Assembly: GCF_000348725.1 (NCBI RefSeq)
Contig: NC_020813.1
Coordinates: forward strand, 124,001-188,000
DNA length: 64,000 nucleotides
From: Pseudobdellovibrio exovorus JSS
GTDB lineage: Bacteria; Bdellovibrionota; Bdellovibrionia; Bdellovibrionales; Bdellovibrionaceae
Direction: 5' to 3'
In this document: one piece after another, positions 51,591 through 61,532 of the stretch
How positions within the stretch are numbered: position 1 is the stretch's first letter
How the letters are laid out: each line of letters begins with the position of its first letter
The notes under the pieces: generated by a model
The model's input: the letters and a program-made list of their open reading frames with translations, nothing else
What the model was told of the DNA's origin: nothing
The model's database searches: none
Program-made: the position numbers and the translations under genes

Positions 51591-54089
51591 TCAGTGAGCG
51601 TGGTCTTGTTGGCCTGTGTAGTGAGCCTTGATACCTAACTCGCGTCCACTTTGAGCTTTGAAAAGATCTTTCGGGCCTTTGATATCCAAAGCGTTGATCA
51701 AAACCTGATCTACGTGGTCTACCAAGATAACCTTAAGTTCTTTAACAACTTCTTTCGGGATGTCTTTCAAATCTTTTTCATTCTCTTTCGGAATGATCAC
51801 AGTTTTGATGCCACCACGATGAGCCGCTAAGATTTTCTCTTTTAAGCCACCGATTGGTAACACTTTACCGCGAAGTGAAACCTCACCTGTCATCGCCACA
51901 GTACGTTTTACCGGAATCTTCATCATCGCAGATACGATCGAAGTCGTTAAGGCGATACCAGCAGAAGGACCGTCTTTCGGAGTCGCTCCATCTGGGAAAT
52001 GGATGTGGATGTCGATGTTTTCATAGAACTCTTTATCTAAGTTGAAAAGAGGTCCACGGGATCTAGCGTAAGACATAGCTGCCACACAAGACTCTTTCAT
52101 CACATCGCCTAATTGGCCGGTAACGGTGAATTTACCTTTACCCGGAACTGCACTGACCTCAACAGCCAGCAAGTCTCCGCCAACTTCTGTCCATGCCAAT
52201 CCGTTTGTAAGACCGATTTCGTTTTGTTTTTCGATCTCACCGAATTTGTATTTATGTGGACCGATCAACTCGATCACTTTTTCTTGTGTTACAACGTAAC
52301 CTTCAGAAGCTTTTTTAGTAGCGGCTTTTTTACCTTTAGCGGCTTTACCCTTAGTTGCCGTAGTTTTTTCAGTCACAGCATCTTTTCTGAAATCGTCGAT
52401 AGACTGAGACATCACGATGTCTTTCGCTACCTTACGGAATACGTTAGCAAATTGTCTTTCTAAGTTACGCACACCCGCTTCGCGAGTGTAGTAGCGGATC
52501 ACATCACGAACAGCTTTGTCCTGAATAGAAACTTTGAAGTCTTTTAGACCGTGAGCTTCGATTTGTTTAGGAACTAAGTAGTTCTTAGCTATATGGAACT
52601 TCTCTTGCTCGATGTAACCATCTAAGTAGATCACTTCCATACGATCTAAAAGTGGTCTTGGAACTGTTCCCAAGTTATTCGCTGTAGCAACGAACATCAC
52701 TTTAGATAAGTCATATTCTAACTCAAGATAGTGATCGGCGAAGTTCATGTTTTGTTCAGGGTCCAAAACCTCTAACATCGCTGACGCTGGGTCACCGCGG
52801 AAGTCATTGGCCATCTTATCGATTTCGTCCAACAACAGAACCGGATTACCTTTGTCGACTTTACGTAGTGCTTGCAGGATTTTACCTGGCATCGCGCCTA
52901 CGTATGTTTTTCTATGACCACGAATCTCAGCTTCATCACGCACACCGCCTAAAGCGATACGAGCGAATGGTCTGTTCAGAGATTCAGCGATAGAGCGAGC
53001 CAAAGATGTTTTACCCACACCTGGAGGTCCCGCCAAACAGATGATCGAACCTTTCATGTTTTTAGAAAGTGAAAGAACGGCAAGGTATTCCAAGATACGC
53101 TCTTTTACTTTCTCTAATCCCCAGTGATCTTCATCCAAGATGCGTTTTGCATTTTTCACATCATGGCGATCTTCTGAGTACTCCTGCCATGGCAACGAAA
53201 GAACCCAGTCAATGTAGTTACGCACCACAGTGGCTTCGGCGCTCATCGGAGACATCATTTTTAATTTTTTGATCTCTTTATGAACTTTGTCTTTTGCCTC
53301 TTTCGGCATTTTCTTGTCATTACATTTTTGGCTTAAGTCGTCCAATTCAGCTTGGTAGTCGTCTTTTTCGCCCAATTCTTTCTGGATGGCTTGCATTTGC
53401 TCATTCAGGTAGTATTCCTTCTGAGACTTTTCCATCTGTTTCTTAACGCGAGTGCGGATTTTCTTTTCTACTTCTAGAATTTCGATTTCGCCTGTCATCA
53501 AGTTCAACAAATGCTCAAGACGTTTTGTCGGATCCAAGATTTCAAGAACAGCCTGTTTATCTTCTAGCTTCAGGTTTAACTGAGCCACGATGATATCAGC
53601 CAATTCACCTGGATTTTCGATGCTCGATACGCGCATTAAAATTTCAGGAGGGATGCGTTTGTTCAATTTTACATAAGTTTCGAAAGTGCCTTTAACCGAG
53701 CGGACTAAGGCCGAAGCCTCTGTCGGGTTAGAGACATCTTCAGGTACCGGTTCGCAGTTCACAACAAAGTGACCTTCGTTAGCCACGAAGTTTTTGATGC
53801 GCACGCGGCGTTTACCTTCAACCAAAACTTTTACTGTGCCGTCCGGCAAGCGTAACAATTGGATGATCGCGCCGACTGTGCCGACTGCGTAGATATCTTT
53901 TTCATCAGGGTTATTGGTTTTAGCATCTTTTTGCGCAGCCAGAACGATGTCTGTCTGTTTGCTCATGGCATCTTCAAGCGCGTTGATACTTTTTTCGCGA
54001 CCTACGAAAAGAGGCATCATCATATGTGGGAATATGATCAGATCTCTTAAAGGAAGTAAGGGCAGTTGTTGTGTTTTAGTGTCGCTCAT
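51591..54089 (-). CDS. lon: ATP-dependent protease Lon (LonA)
   Basis: Cytosolic quality-control protease. Order: LON substrate domain (about 8-205, [21 protein letters not shown]), coiled coil, AAA+ domain with Walker [14 protein letters not shown] and Walker [12 protein letters not shown], and a C-terminal protease domain with catalytic Ser in [13 protein letters not shown] and Lys in [12 protein letters not shown]. At 832 residues it is slightly long: a Lys/Ala/Thr-rich insert (about residues 570-597) sits between ATPase and protease domains. The AAGGAG site is 9 bases before ATG. It heads a proteolysis block with clpX and clpP. Confidence 0.97.
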   Translation of the reverse strand: MSDTKTQQLPLLPLRDLIIFPHMMMPLFVGREKSINALEDAMSKQTDIVLAAQKDAKTNNPDEKDIYAVGTVGAIIQLLRLPDGTVKVLVEGKRRVRIKNFVANEGHFVVNCEPVPEDVSNPTEASALVRSVKGTFETYVKLNKRIPPEILMRVSSIENPGELADIIVAQLNLKLEDKQAVLEILDPTKRLEHLLNLMTGEIEILEVEKKIRTRVKKQMEKSQKEYYLNEQMQAIQKELGEKDDYQAELDDLSQKCNDKKMPKEAKDKVHKEIKKLKMMSPMSAEATVVRNYIDWVLSLPWQEYSEDRHDVKNAKRILDEDHWGLEKVKERILEYLAVLSLSKNMKGSIICLAGPPGVGKTSLARSIAESLNRPFARIALGGVRDEAEIRGHRKTYVGAMPGKILQALRKVDKGNPVLLLDEIDKMANDFRGDPASAMLEVLDPEQNMNFADHYLELEYDLSKVMFVATANNLGTVPRPLLDRMEVIYLDGYIEQEKFHIAKNYLVPKQIEAHGLKDFKVSIQDKAVRDVIRYYTREAGVRNLERQFANVFRKVAKDIVMSQSIDDFRKDAVTEKTTATKGKAAKGKKAATKKASEGYVVTQEKVIELIGPHKYKFGEIEKQNEIGLTNGLAWTEVGGDLLAVEVSAVPGKGKFTVTGQLGDVMKESCVAAMSYARSRGPLFNLDKEFYENIDIHIHFPDGATPKDGPSAGIALTTSIVSAMMKIPVKRTVAMTGEVSLRGKVLPIGGLKEKILAAHRGGIKTVIIPKENEKDLKDIPKEVVKELKVILVDHVDQVLINALDIKGPKDLFKAQSGRELGIKAHYTGQQDHAH

Positions 54090-54376
54090 GGTTCAGGACT
54101 CCTTCCAAAGGTTACAGAGGCGGGCGTCTATAAGACACCGTATTCTTAGATTTAGTTTAAAGTTTTCAGGGTTAAAATCACGTAAAAATTCGTAATACTT
54201 GCTATAATTTAGAAGTGGTCTAGGCCTAATACATCGAGTTGAAAAAGTGATAAAAAATAAGTCATATTTTGTCCTGATCTCGATTTTAAAGAGTTTAAAG
54301 AATGAATTTTTTGAAAAAAAATATTAACCTTTTTGTGATAATGAAAAAATGTCTCACTCATCTTAGTTTAAGACTT
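54090..54376. other. Intergenic region between lon and the SGNH gene
   Basis: An AT-rich stretch with no credible gene. It should hold the divergent promoters. On the plus strand an extended -10 (TGCTATAAT, 54200-54208) is clear, though without a good -35. No sigma-32-type heat-shock pair was seen before lon on the minus strand. Confidence 0.4.
54200..54208 (+). promoter_or_regulatory. Extended -10 promoter element
   Basis: TGCTATAAT is a perfect extended -10. It would start a transcript near 54215, with a leader of about 160 bases before the short upstream frame at 54377. The -35 is poor, as is common with extended -10 promoters. Confidence 0.42.
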
Positions 54377-54451
54377 ATGCCAGCTCCTATTTCTTGGGGT
54401 CCAGTTGGAGGATTTTCCCTTGTCGGTGGAGCAAAAGGACTAAATCGATGA
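54377..54451 (+). CDS. Short upstream frame coupled to the SGNH gene (24 aa)
   Basis: ATG at 54377 opens a 24-residue frame (MPAPISWGPVGGFSLVGGAK, then GLNR) that ends in TGA overlapping the SGNH ATG (ATGA). Gly-rich with no signal sequence. Its own ribosome binding site is weak. It may be a leader peptide, a coupling device, or chance. Confidence 0.35.
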   Translation: MPAPISWGPVGGFSLVGGAKGLNR

Positions 54452-55650
54452 AGCGCATGGCCGCAAACCTGACACTGAGTGTGGTAGCGTTCGTTTCGTG
54501 TTTAGTTTTGACCGAGATGTTTTTTCGCTTTAACGCTCGTCAGGGATGGATTTCCCCAAAAGAGGCAGAGATTGCCCCTTTGAATACGAATTTTCCCAAA
54601 GAAGAGCGCTTGCCGAAAACGGTTTTGCAAGATGTACAGCGCAGGTATGCTGACTTTCAACGGCCCAATGAAGACATTGCGGATAAGCTCAGTCATTTTC
54701 CAAATAACAAACAGACCTCCACACCGATATGGGCGGCAGATTTGGCTCGCCGTTTCGAGCAGTTCCCAGATATCCGTGAAATTCATAATCGTATGATCAA
54801 TCTGACTCATAATCGCGTCATCTATAACGCTTATTATGGGATGGACCATCGCGGGCGCCGTCGCTTGCCCCATCAAGAAATTTCAAAATATAAACCCAAC
54901 ATGATTTTTGTAGGGTGCTCCTTTACTTTTGGTACAGGGGTTAATGATGCCTACACGATGCCGACTTTTATGAAGCATCGCTATCCCGAATACAATGTAT
55001 ATAACTTAGGGATTCCAGCAGGTGGATTAAACGATTCTTTAGATGATATTGTTCACAAAAAGCGTCTTGAAGATATAAATGATCAAGGTGGGGTTGTGAT
55101 TTACAGCTTTATTTACGACCATCTGGAAAGAACATTTTGTTCGCTGAATTGTTACCGCGAAGAACGTCGCTCATGGGCATTGCGCAAAAGTGATTATGAT
55201 TTTGATAAAGAGGGTAAGCTTGTTAACCTAGGTCGACATGACACCAGCAACCCCTATAAAGCCTTCTTTTACTCAATTCTAGCTAAGAGTGCTTTTTTAG
55301 ATTTTATCGGCTTTGAAAAATCTAAAAAATTTGGTGTAGAAGATGAAAAGAAATTCGTTCGCTTGCTATTGGAACTCAAAAAGTTCTATGAAAATCAAGG
55401 TTACGATTTTTATTTCTATCCCGTTGGGGGCGCACGCGAGCTGACGGAAACGCTGACGCAAGAACTGCGTCAGCATGGAGTCAAACTAAAGATATACGAT
55501 ACGTCCTCTATACATGAGTGGAAAGAGCGCGGTGTTATTGCGGGCGATGGACATCTGAACGAGTTAGGAAATTATCTTCTGGCGGCTCAGATCCATCAGA
55601 TGCTGCTAGCTTTTCCTCCGAAAACTTCGACGGTACAATCTTCAAAATAA
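54448..55650 (+). CDS. Membrane-anchored SGNH-hydrolase-like protein
   Basis: A 400-residue protein starting at the ATG at 54448 (AAAGGAC site). An N-terminal membrane helix (LTLSVVAFVSCLVLTEMFFRF) anchors it. Block I is FVGCSFTFGTGV, where SGNH proteins have GDSxTxG; the catalytic Ser is retained. Block V is DGHLNELGNYLLA, with the Asp/His pair. The LGIPAGGLNDSL segment fits the Gly-containing block. The Cys before Ser (GCS rather than GDS) is unusual. Related proteins acetylate or deacetylate surface polysaccharides; the substrate here is unknown. It sits between lon and clpX. Confidence 0.78.
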   Translation: MKRMAANLTLSVVAFVSCLVLTEMFFRFNARQGWISPKEAEIAPLNTNFPKEERLPKTVLQDVQRRYADFQRPNEDIADKLSHFPNNKQTSTPIWAADLARRFEQFPDIREIHNRMINLTHNRVIYNAYYGMDHRGRRRLPHQEISKYKPNMIFVGCSFTFGTGVNDAYTMPTFMKHRYPEYNVYNLGIPAGGLNDSLDDIVHKKRLEDINDQGGVVIYSFIYDHLERTFCSLNCYREERRSWALRKSDYDFDKEGKLVNLGRHDTSNPYKAFFYSILAKSAFLDFIGFEKSKKFGVEDEKKFVRLLLELKKFYENQGYDFYFYPVGGARELTETLTQELRQHGVKLKIYDTSSIHEWKERGVIAGDGHLNELGNYLLAAQIHQMLLAFPPKTSTVQSSK

Positions 55651-55687
55651 AAAAGCCGCTTAGCTGTAAAGTCTAAACGGCTTTTTT
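55649..55687. terminator. Bidirectional terminator between SGNH gene and clpX
   Basis: Stem aaaaaagccg / cggctttttt, extended inside by TTAG/CTAA across one mismatch, with T-runs on both strands. It overlaps the end of the SGNH gene and lies 54 bases after the clpX stop. Confidence 0.85.
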
Positions 55688-55740
55688 GATTTTGTTTTAG
55701 GATTCAGTTTATCTGAGCCAGTTTGTCTGAACTACAAGAT

Positions 55741-57024
55741 CTAAGCAGACTCGCTTTGCTTTTTATTAGCTGCTTCTTGGCGAGCTTTCATCTCTTCATC
55801 TGTGTAGTACACCATCTTCGGCTGTTGACCTTCACGGATCACGTGCTCATCCACAACAACTTCTTTTACATTCGTCATACCAGGTACGTCGAACATAACA
55901 TCTAACATTGAAGATTCGATCACGCCACGAAGACCGCGGGCACCAGTTTTACGTTTCAAGGCCTCTTGAGCGATGGCTTGAATCGCAGCATCGGTGAACT
56001 TTAAGTCTACGTTTTCGAACGAGAACAGCTTTTGATACTGTTTTACTAGAGCGTTCTTAGGACGCACCAAGATATCTTGTAAAGCAGCTTCGTTTAACGG
56101 AGCTAAAGTCGCGATACATGGTAAACGACCAATGAACTCTGGGATCAAACCGAACTTCGCTAAGTCATCTGGCTCGACTTTGCTGAGTAAGTCCCCTTGT
56201 TCGGCCTCGTTGGCAGAAACAATGTCGCCACCGATACCCATAGACTTATTCACAGTACGATTTTCGATAATTTTATCTAGTCCTACGAAAGCACCACCGC
56301 AGACAAACAAGATGTTGGTGGTGTCGACTTGAATGAACTCTTGTTGTGGATGCTTACGACCACCTTTTGGCGGTAAGTTAGCCACAGTTCCCTCGAGGAT
56401 TTTCAATAGAGCTTGCTGCACACCTTCACCGCTGACATCGCGAGTGATAGATGGATTTTCAGACTTACGAGAAATTTTATCGATTTCGTCCACGTAGATA
56501 ATTCCACGTTTTGTTTTTTCGATATCGTAGTCGGCTGCTTGCAACAGATTTAAGACGACGTTTTCCACGTCTTCACCCACATAACCGGCTTCGGTTAATG
56601 TCGTCGCATCTGCCATAGCAAATGGAACGTTAAGGATTTTAGCAATTGTCTGTGCAATCAATGTTTTACCGGAACCAGTAGGACCGATTAACAAGATGTT
56701 TGATTTTTGTAACTCGACATCAGCAGACTTTTTACCTTGAAGAGCATTGATACGCTTGTAGTGGTTATGTACCGCTACCGCAATGGTCTTTTTGGCTTGC
56801 AACTGACCGATAACATAGTCATCTAAGAATGATTTAATCTCGAGAGGCTTTGGAACGCGGAAGGTGCCTTTGACAGCGACTTCTTTGTCTTTTTCCTCGT
56901 CGATAATATCCATACACAGGTCAATACACTCATCACAGATGTACACGCCCGGACCAGCGATTAATTTTTTAACTTCTTTTTGACCTTTACCGCAGAATGA
57001 ACAACGTAAACTATTTGTCGACAT
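55741..57024 (-). CDS. clpX: ATP-dependent Clp protease ATPase subunit ClpX
   Basis: Hexameric unfoldase feeding ClpP. It has a four-Cys zinc-binding N-domain ([11 protein letters not shown] and ICDECIDLC), Walker [14 protein letters not shown], Walker [11 protein letters not shown], the pore loop GYVGEDVE and sensor motifs ([13 protein letters not shown]). 427 residues, normal. It begins 8 bases after clpP. Confidence 0.97.
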   Translation of the reverse strand: MSTNSLRCSFCGKGQKEVKKLIAGPGVYICDECIDLCMDIIDEEKDKEVAVKGTFRVPKPLEIKSFLDDYVIGQLQAKKTIAVAVHNHYKRINALQGKKSADVELQKSNILLIGPTGSGKTLIAQTIAKILNVPFAMADATTLTEAGYVGEDVENVVLNLLQAADYDIEKTKRGIIYVDEIDKISRKSENPSITRDVSGEGVQQALLKILEGTVANLPPKGGRKHPQQEFIQVDTTNILFVCGGAFVGLDKIIENRTVNKSMGIGGDIVSANEAEQGDLLSKVEPDDLAKFGLIPEFIGRLPCIATLAPLNEAALQDILVRPKNALVKQYQKLFSFENVDLKFTDAAIQAIAQEALKRKTGARGLRGVIESSMLDVMFDVPGMTNVKEVVVDEHVIREGQQPKMVYYTDEEMKARQEAANKKQSESA

Positions 57025-57032
57025 ATCTTCAC

Positions 57033-57641
57033 TTATCCTTTTTTAACTGCTTTACGCGAAGTTACGATGTGATCTAGCAGACCAAAACTTTTCGCTGTTT
57101 CCGCATCCATAAAGTTATCACGCTCCATAGCAGCGTGAAGGGTGTTATAATCCTTACCCGTATGTTTTTCATAAATACGAGTTAGTTTTTCTTTCGTTTT
57201 AATTAACTCTTTAGCGTGGATTTCAATGTCAGTGACCTGACCAGAAAGACCACCACCAGCTAATAGAGGTTGATGGATCATGATGCGTGAATTCGGCATT
57301 GTGTAGCGTTTACCTGCAGCACCAGCCGTAAGTAGTAATGAACCCATGCTGGCTGCCATACCCATACAGTAAGTCGCCACGTCGCATTTAACGAATTGCA
57401 TGATATCGTAAATCGCCATTCCCGCAGACACGCTTCCACCCGGAGAATTAATATAAAAGTGAATGTCTTTTTCAGGGTTATCCACCTCTAAAAACAAGAA
57501 TTGAGCGACAATGGCATTTGCCACTTCGTCTGTAACAGCGCTGCCCAAAATCACGATACGATCTTTTAAAAGTCGCGAGTAGATGTCGTAAGAGCGTTCT
57601 CCCTTGGATGTTTGTTCTATGACGTAAGGTAGTAGTGGCAC
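57033..57641 (-). CDS. clpP: ATP-dependent Clp protease proteolytic subunit ClpP
   Basis: Tetradecameric serine peptidase. The start is set at GTG 57639-57641: an AGGAG lies 5 bases upstream, and the product then opens [20 protein letters not shown], as in ClpP elsewhere. A TTG 19 codons upstream gives a longer frame without family sequence. The catalytic triad is Ser98 (GMAASMGS), His123 (MIHQP) and Asp175 (MERDNFM); the handle region [11 protein letters not shown] is present. 202 residues. Cotranscribed with clpX. Confidence 0.95.
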   Translation of the reverse strand: MPLLPYVIEQTSKGERSYDIYSRLLKDRIVILGSAVTDEVANAIVAQFLFLEVDNPEKDIHFYINSPGGSVSAGMAIYDIMQFVKCDVATYCMGMAASMGSLLLTAGAAGKRYTMPNSRIMIHQPLLAGGGLSGQVTDIEIHAKELIKTKEKLTRIYEKHTGKDYNTLHAAMERDNFMDAETAKSFGLLDHIVTSRKAVKKG

Positions 57642-57841
57642 GCAGTCTCCTGTATAAGTGGTTGAAACGTTATCTTTCGTACGATCCAAATTCAGCAAGG
57701 CTTGAGTTGGACCGCCTCATCCAAATTCGGCTCAATGGCCCTCGATCTTTAAGTTTCCACTGAAAATCAGTTGAAAATAATCAGGGTGTCCCAATTTGGC
57801 GATGACCAGTCTAGTCGAGTTTGTTGAGAAGTGAATAGTTC

Positions 57842-57870
57842 TTAACCATTTTCTCAATTTGAGACATAAT
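57842..57870 (+). promoter_or_regulatory. Sigma-70 promoter of pepA
   Basis: TTAACC (57842-57847), a 17-bp spacer and CATAAT (57865-57870), 34 bases before the ATG. The spacer contains the 11-bp palindrome CTCAATTTGAG, a possible operator. Confidence 0.5.
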
Positions 57871-57904
57871 GATTTTTTTGAAAATAGGAGTAAGGAGACC
57901 CTAA

Positions 57905-59422
57905 ATGTCACAAGCACCAAATGCTATACAAATTCATTTACATTCGAAAGAAATCAACTCACTCAGCGGGCAAACTCTGGTGGTTTTTTCTAAGGCTAAC
58001 ACAGATAAAAACAAGCCTGCAAAGATCACTCATGCAGAAACAGCAAAAGCATTGCAGACGACATTAGAAGAAAAGCTAGTGAGCGGTGCTGCCGGTGAAG
58101 TTTTAGCTTTCCGTGAAGCCAGATTTTTAGGTTACCGCAATGTGATTGCGATCGGGTTAGGTACTGATAGCAAATTAACTCACGAAATCGTTCGTCAGGC
58201 GGGCGCTGGCCTTTGCAAAGAAATCAAATCTTTGAAATCGACAGAAGTTTTTGTTCATATCGACGGCTTAACATCTAGTAAAAAAGAGTTAGCTGATTAC
58301 GTTCAGGCATTTGTAGAAGGTTTGCAATTAGCAGCCTATGCCTTCGACGAATTAAAATCAGGAGACAAAAAAGCTGTAACGGCTGAAATTCATTTAGTGA
58401 GCGCAGCGGCTAAAGATAAAGCCGTACAAAATGCGTTCCGCCAAGGGACAGTATTGGCTGCTTGCACGAACTTCGCAAAACGCCTAGGTGATATGCCAGG
58501 TAACTTTATGACGCCAACAATTTTAGCGGAAGAGACGATCAAAGCCGCTAAGGGCACAGGTTTGAAAGTAACCGCTTGGGATAAAAAACGTATCGAAAAA
58601 GAAAAAATGGGCGGTCTATTAGGCGTGGCTCGCGGTTCTGATGAAGAGCCACGTTTTATCGTGATGGAATACAATGGTGCTGCTAAATCAAGAAAACCAA
58701 TTGCCTTTGTCGGTAAAGGTTTAACTTTTGATACGGGTGGTATCAGCTTAAAGCCAGGCGCTAAAATGGAAGAAATGAAGTACGACATGGGTGGCGGTGC
58801 TGCTGTGATCGGAACAATGCTAGCGATTGCTCAATTGAAATTGAAAATCAATGCCATTGCTTTTGTTCCAGCAACAGAAAATATGCCAAGCGGTCGCGCG
58901 ACAAAACCAGGTGATGTGCACACGGCTCGTAACGGAAAAACATTCGAAGTGAACAACACAGATGCTGAAGGTCGTTTGATTCTTTCAGATGCTCTTTGCT
59001 ACGCTTCAGAACAAAAACCAGCAGCGATCATTGATGCTGCGACTTTGACTGGTGCGATGGTTGTGGCTTTAGGAAATGTTCACACAGGTTACTTCACTCG
59101 TAACTCTGGCTTAAAAGGTAAAGTTGAAAAAGCAGCGGACGTTTCTGGAGAGCTAGTTTGGAATATGCCGTTAACTGATGCTCACGTAAAAGATATGAAA
59201 GGTACATTTGCTGACCTTTCGAATATCTCAAGCGCAGCCGGAGCCGGTTCTGCAACAGCGGCGGCTTTCTTAGAACAATTCGTCGACTCTGAAATTCCTT
59301 GGGCTCACTTTGATATCGCAGGCACAGCTTGGGCTTGTGGTAACCGCTTGAACTACTGCTCACCTAAAGGAGCAACAGGCGTGATGGTGCGCACATTCGT
59401 AGAAATCGCCAAACAGTTCTAG
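57905..59422 (+). CDS. pepA: Leucyl aminopeptidase (M17, PepA)
   Basis: Hexameric metallo-aminopeptidase of 505 residues. The N-terminal macro-like domain (1 to about 165) is followed by the catalytic domain with GKGLTFDTGGISLKP (metal Lys/Asp), the KYDMGGGAAV segment and the signature NTDAEGRLILSDAL with metal ligands Asp and Glu. IAGTAW near the end is typical. A GGAG site precedes the ATG. Divergent from clpP. Confidence 0.95.
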   Translation: MSQAPNAIQIHLHSKEINSLSGQTLVVFSKANTDKNKPAKITHAETAKALQTTLEEKLVSGAAGEVLAFREARFLGYRNVIAIGLGTDSKLTHEIVRQAGAGLCKEIKSLKSTEVFVHIDGLTSSKKELADYVQAFVEGLQLAAYAFDELKSGDKKAVTAEIHLVSAAAKDKAVQNAFRQGTVLAACTNFAKRLGDMPGNFMTPTILAEETIKAAKGTGLKVTAWDKKRIEKEKMGGLLGVARGSDEEPRFIVMEYNGAAKSRKPIAFVGKGLTFDTGGISLKPGAKMEEMKYDMGGGAAVIGTMLAIAQLKLKINAIAFVPATENMPSGRATKPGDVHTARNGKTFEVNNTDAEGRLILSDALCYASEQKPAAIIDAATLTGAMVVALGNVHTGYFTRNSGLKGKVEKAADVSGELVWNMPLTDAHVKDMKGTFADLSNISSAAGAGSATAAAFLEQFVDSEIPWAHFDIAGTAWACGNRLNYCSPKGATGVMVRTFVEIAKQF

Positions 59423-59425
59423 GGT

Positions 59426-59481
59426 GCCAGGCCCTGTTTACGGACGCACAGCGTGGGGCAAAGTAAAGCCCGGAAGCTGGC
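59426..59481 (+). ncRNA. Possible structured element downstream of pepA
   Basis: GCCAG (59426-59430) pairs with CTGGC (59477-59481), enclosing two hairpins: ACGC-ACA-GCGT (59444-59454) and GGGC-8nt-GCCC (59456-59471), a three-way layout. It starts 3 bases after the pepA stop and is followed by a terminator. Not a recognised riboswitch; a 3'UTR RNA or a repeat are both possible. Confidence 0.3.
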
Positions 59482-59532
59482 GTCTGAATCTAAACTTGAA
59501 GGGCTGACTGAATAACTAAGTGGTGTGAATAA

Positions 59533-59567
59533 AAAAAGACCGGATCCTTTGGGATACCGGTCTTTTT
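59533..59567. terminator. Bidirectional terminator after pepA
   Basis: Stem aaaaagaccgg / ccggtcttttt extended by ATCC/GGAT, with T-runs in both directions. It serves pepA (plus) and the secreted-protein gene (minus). Confidence 0.9.
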
Positions 59568-59609
59568 GTTTTTAAGTCGTCTATATTTCCGGATAAGGTA
59601 CGGCCTACC

Positions 59610-60221
59610 TTAAAATTGCAAGATAATCGGATTTTCCGTTGTGGCAGAGGCTGGTGTACGGCCGAAAGAAGCAGCTTTGGCTTCTGTGCCTTGTTCACCT
59701 TGAAAGCGAATTTGTTTTAAAACCCAAGTTGTTGGCCATTGATCAGCCACGTTTGTGAAGCTCACAGTGGCGTTGTGATCGTTGAAAGTGAAAGACTTGT
59801 TTCTTGGCTTTTCAGAAGTGATGCGAGTCACTGGGAAGCTGAGTGCAGCTAATTCACCCACATTCGCGCTAGCTCCGTTACAACCGGCAGTCACTGTCAT
59901 TGTTGTGGGCTCACCTGCCACACTCACACCTTCAGCGTAAAATTCCATTTCGATATTTGAGTAGGTTTTGCAGACATTAGAAGACACGTCAGCAAAAGCG
60001 ATGGTCTTGATGCCTTCAGCCGTTGTTGGGCGAATGCGAATTTTAGATCTTAACTGGCTTTGAATTTCTTCAGCGCTCATGTTTTGCAATTGATAGATCG
60101 GTCCCTGTGCAGAAGCGGGCACACGGCGACTTTCTGGCGATTGGTAGATCGAGAAAAACAAACTCAATCCAAAAGTGAAACAAAGTAATGAAAATACGAT
60201 ACCCTTGATATTCGATGGCAT
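59610..60221 (-). CDS. Signal-anchored protein of unknown function
   Basis: A 203-residue protein with an N-terminal hydrophobic segment (GIVFSLLCFTFGLSLFFSIY) that could be a signal peptide or anchor. The exterior part is beta-rich with two cysteines (SNVCKTYS and TAGCNG) likely paired. No family recognised. AAGGAAG precedes the ATG. It follows gshA by 36 bases and may be its cotranscribed neighbour. Confidence 0.72.
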   Translation of the reverse strand: MPSNIKGIVFSLLCFTFGLSLFFSIYQSPESRRVPASAQGPIYQLQNMSAEEIQSQLRSKIRIRPTTAEGIKTIAFADVSSNVCKTYSNIEMEFYAEGVSVAGEPTTMTVTAGCNGASANVGELAALSFPVTRITSEKPRNKSFTFNDHNATVSFTNVADQWPTTWVLKQIRFQGEQGTEAKAASFGRTPASATTENPIILQF

Positions 60222-60257
60222 AAAAGCTTCCTTATTCTTTTAATAAAGGTTCAGAGC

Positions 60258-61532
60258 TTATATGCTACCACAACGTGCTTTTGTATATCTGCTAAATTCT
60301 ATATTCATGTCTTTCGCTTCCAGACCAATGGCGAGTAACCCTAGCTTCGCCGACCATCCATAGACGTTCTCTTGCGGGCAACGGGCTCGATCATCGTACA
60401 GGTCCGTCACACAGAGCTTTTTATAGACCGCACCGGGGGAGTTCAAACTTTCCGTAGAGGATTTTTCGGCGTGTGTTCTTAAGAATCCACCGGCTAATTC
60501 ACAGCCGATCATATAAATCACAGGCTCAGCCGCGGCCTCATCCGCTTTCACGACAGAAGGAATGCCTTCTTGAATGATCACTTGCTCGATACTGCGACCA
60601 CCTTTAGCCGCTTTCATTTTTTTGCGGGCGTTGTAAGTCCACTCTTTGATTTCACTGGCAGAGTTTACCTTGATCACGCCTAAGCCGTAAGTTCCCGCAT
60701 TGTTTTTAACAAAACAGAAAGGCTCATCGGTGATGCCCTGTTTCTGATAGTTTTGTTTTAGATTCTTCAAAAACTGATCCACTTGCTGAGCCAACTGGTC
60801 GCGGCTTTGATCGCTGTTGATATCGAACGTCAGAAACTCTTCTGTTTCCACACGCATTAAGAAGGGATCGACCTGTACAATTTTAGCGAAATCATCGGCA
60901 AGAGCATTGTAGTTCTTAAAATAGCGAGACTTCTTTCTTTGATACCAGCCCAGCTCACGTGGAGGATTCATCGGCAAAGTCAATTGCTGCGCCCATTCTT
61001 CCAGAGCTAAAGAAAAGTCATTGTTGCTGATCACTAAATCAGGTTGAAAATCTTTAATCCATGCTGAATTTTCGTAGCCGCTGCCAATTTGTAATTTGCG
61101 ACCCGTTACAGACTCAAGAGTAAGTGTTTCCGGTAAATCTCGAGGGAATGCCATGCGGACGTCATAGCCAGCCTCTGTTAGAAGCTGAGCAATTGTTCCT
61201 GCATTTTCTAGGTAGTAAGGATTTTTGGTGTGCTCTTCTGTAACCAATAGAATTTTTTTCACATCAAATTGATAATGCACTTGAATATACTTTTTAAATA
61301 GATCAACTGAGGTTTCTTTGTCCGTAGGACAAATATTGTTGAAGCCTGCCGGATAGATATTGGCATCGACGTTGGCAATTTTATACCCCGAATCACGAAT
61401 GTCATAACTGGAATAGATCGGATAGCTCAAGCTGCTCGTCAAAGAGCTAAACCATTTTTGTAGCTCGGGATAGTGGGCACAGATTTGATCGTGAACATGA
61501 CTTTGTGCAGGAGAATTGTGAACGAAATTCAT
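60258..61532 (-). CDS. gshA: Glutamate-cysteine ligase, proteobacterial GshA-type
   Basis: First step of glutathione synthesis: L-Glu + L-Cys + ATP. The sequence follows the GshA family first noted in Acidithiobacillus-like bacteria: KIANVDANIYPAGFNNIC near residues 52-70, LVTEEHTKNPYYLEN, PDLVISNNDFS, FVKNNAGTYGLGVIKV (ATP-grasp-like loop) and AGGFLRTH. Its 424-residue length is close to family size. The gene starts in ATGA overlap with the TPR lipoprotein. Confidence 0.85.
   Translation of the reverse strand: MNFVHNSPAQSHVHDQICAHYPELQKWFSSLTSSLSYPIYSSYDIRDSGYKIANVDANIYPAGFNNICPTDKETSVDLFKKYIQVHYQFDVKKILLVTEEHTKNPYYLENAGTIAQLLTEAGYDVRMAFPRDLPETLTLESVTGRKLQIGSGYENSAWIKDFQPDLVISNNDFSLALEEWAQQLTLPMNPPRELGWYQRKKSRYFKNYNALADDFAKIVQVDPFLMRVETEEFLTFDINSDQSRDQLAQQVDQFLKNLKQNYQKQGITDEPFCFVKNNAGTYGLGVIKVNSASEIKEWTYNARKKMKAAKGGRSIEQVIIQEGIPSVVKADEAAAEPVIYMIGCELAGGFLRTHAEKSSTESLNSPGAVYKKLCVTDLYDDRARCPQENVYGWSAKLGLLAIGLEAKDMNIEFSRYTKARCGSI

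Noticed and set aside
57642-57698. Upstream TTG start for ClpP
   Set aside because: The GTG at 57641 has a well-spaced AGGAG and gives the standard ClpP N-terminus; the 19 extra residues match nothing.
59426-59481. c-di-GMP-I riboswitch or 4.5S RNA after pepA
   Set aside because: GCACAG and CTGTTTAC resemble short parts of those RNAs, but the order and spacing of the conserved elements do not fit either.
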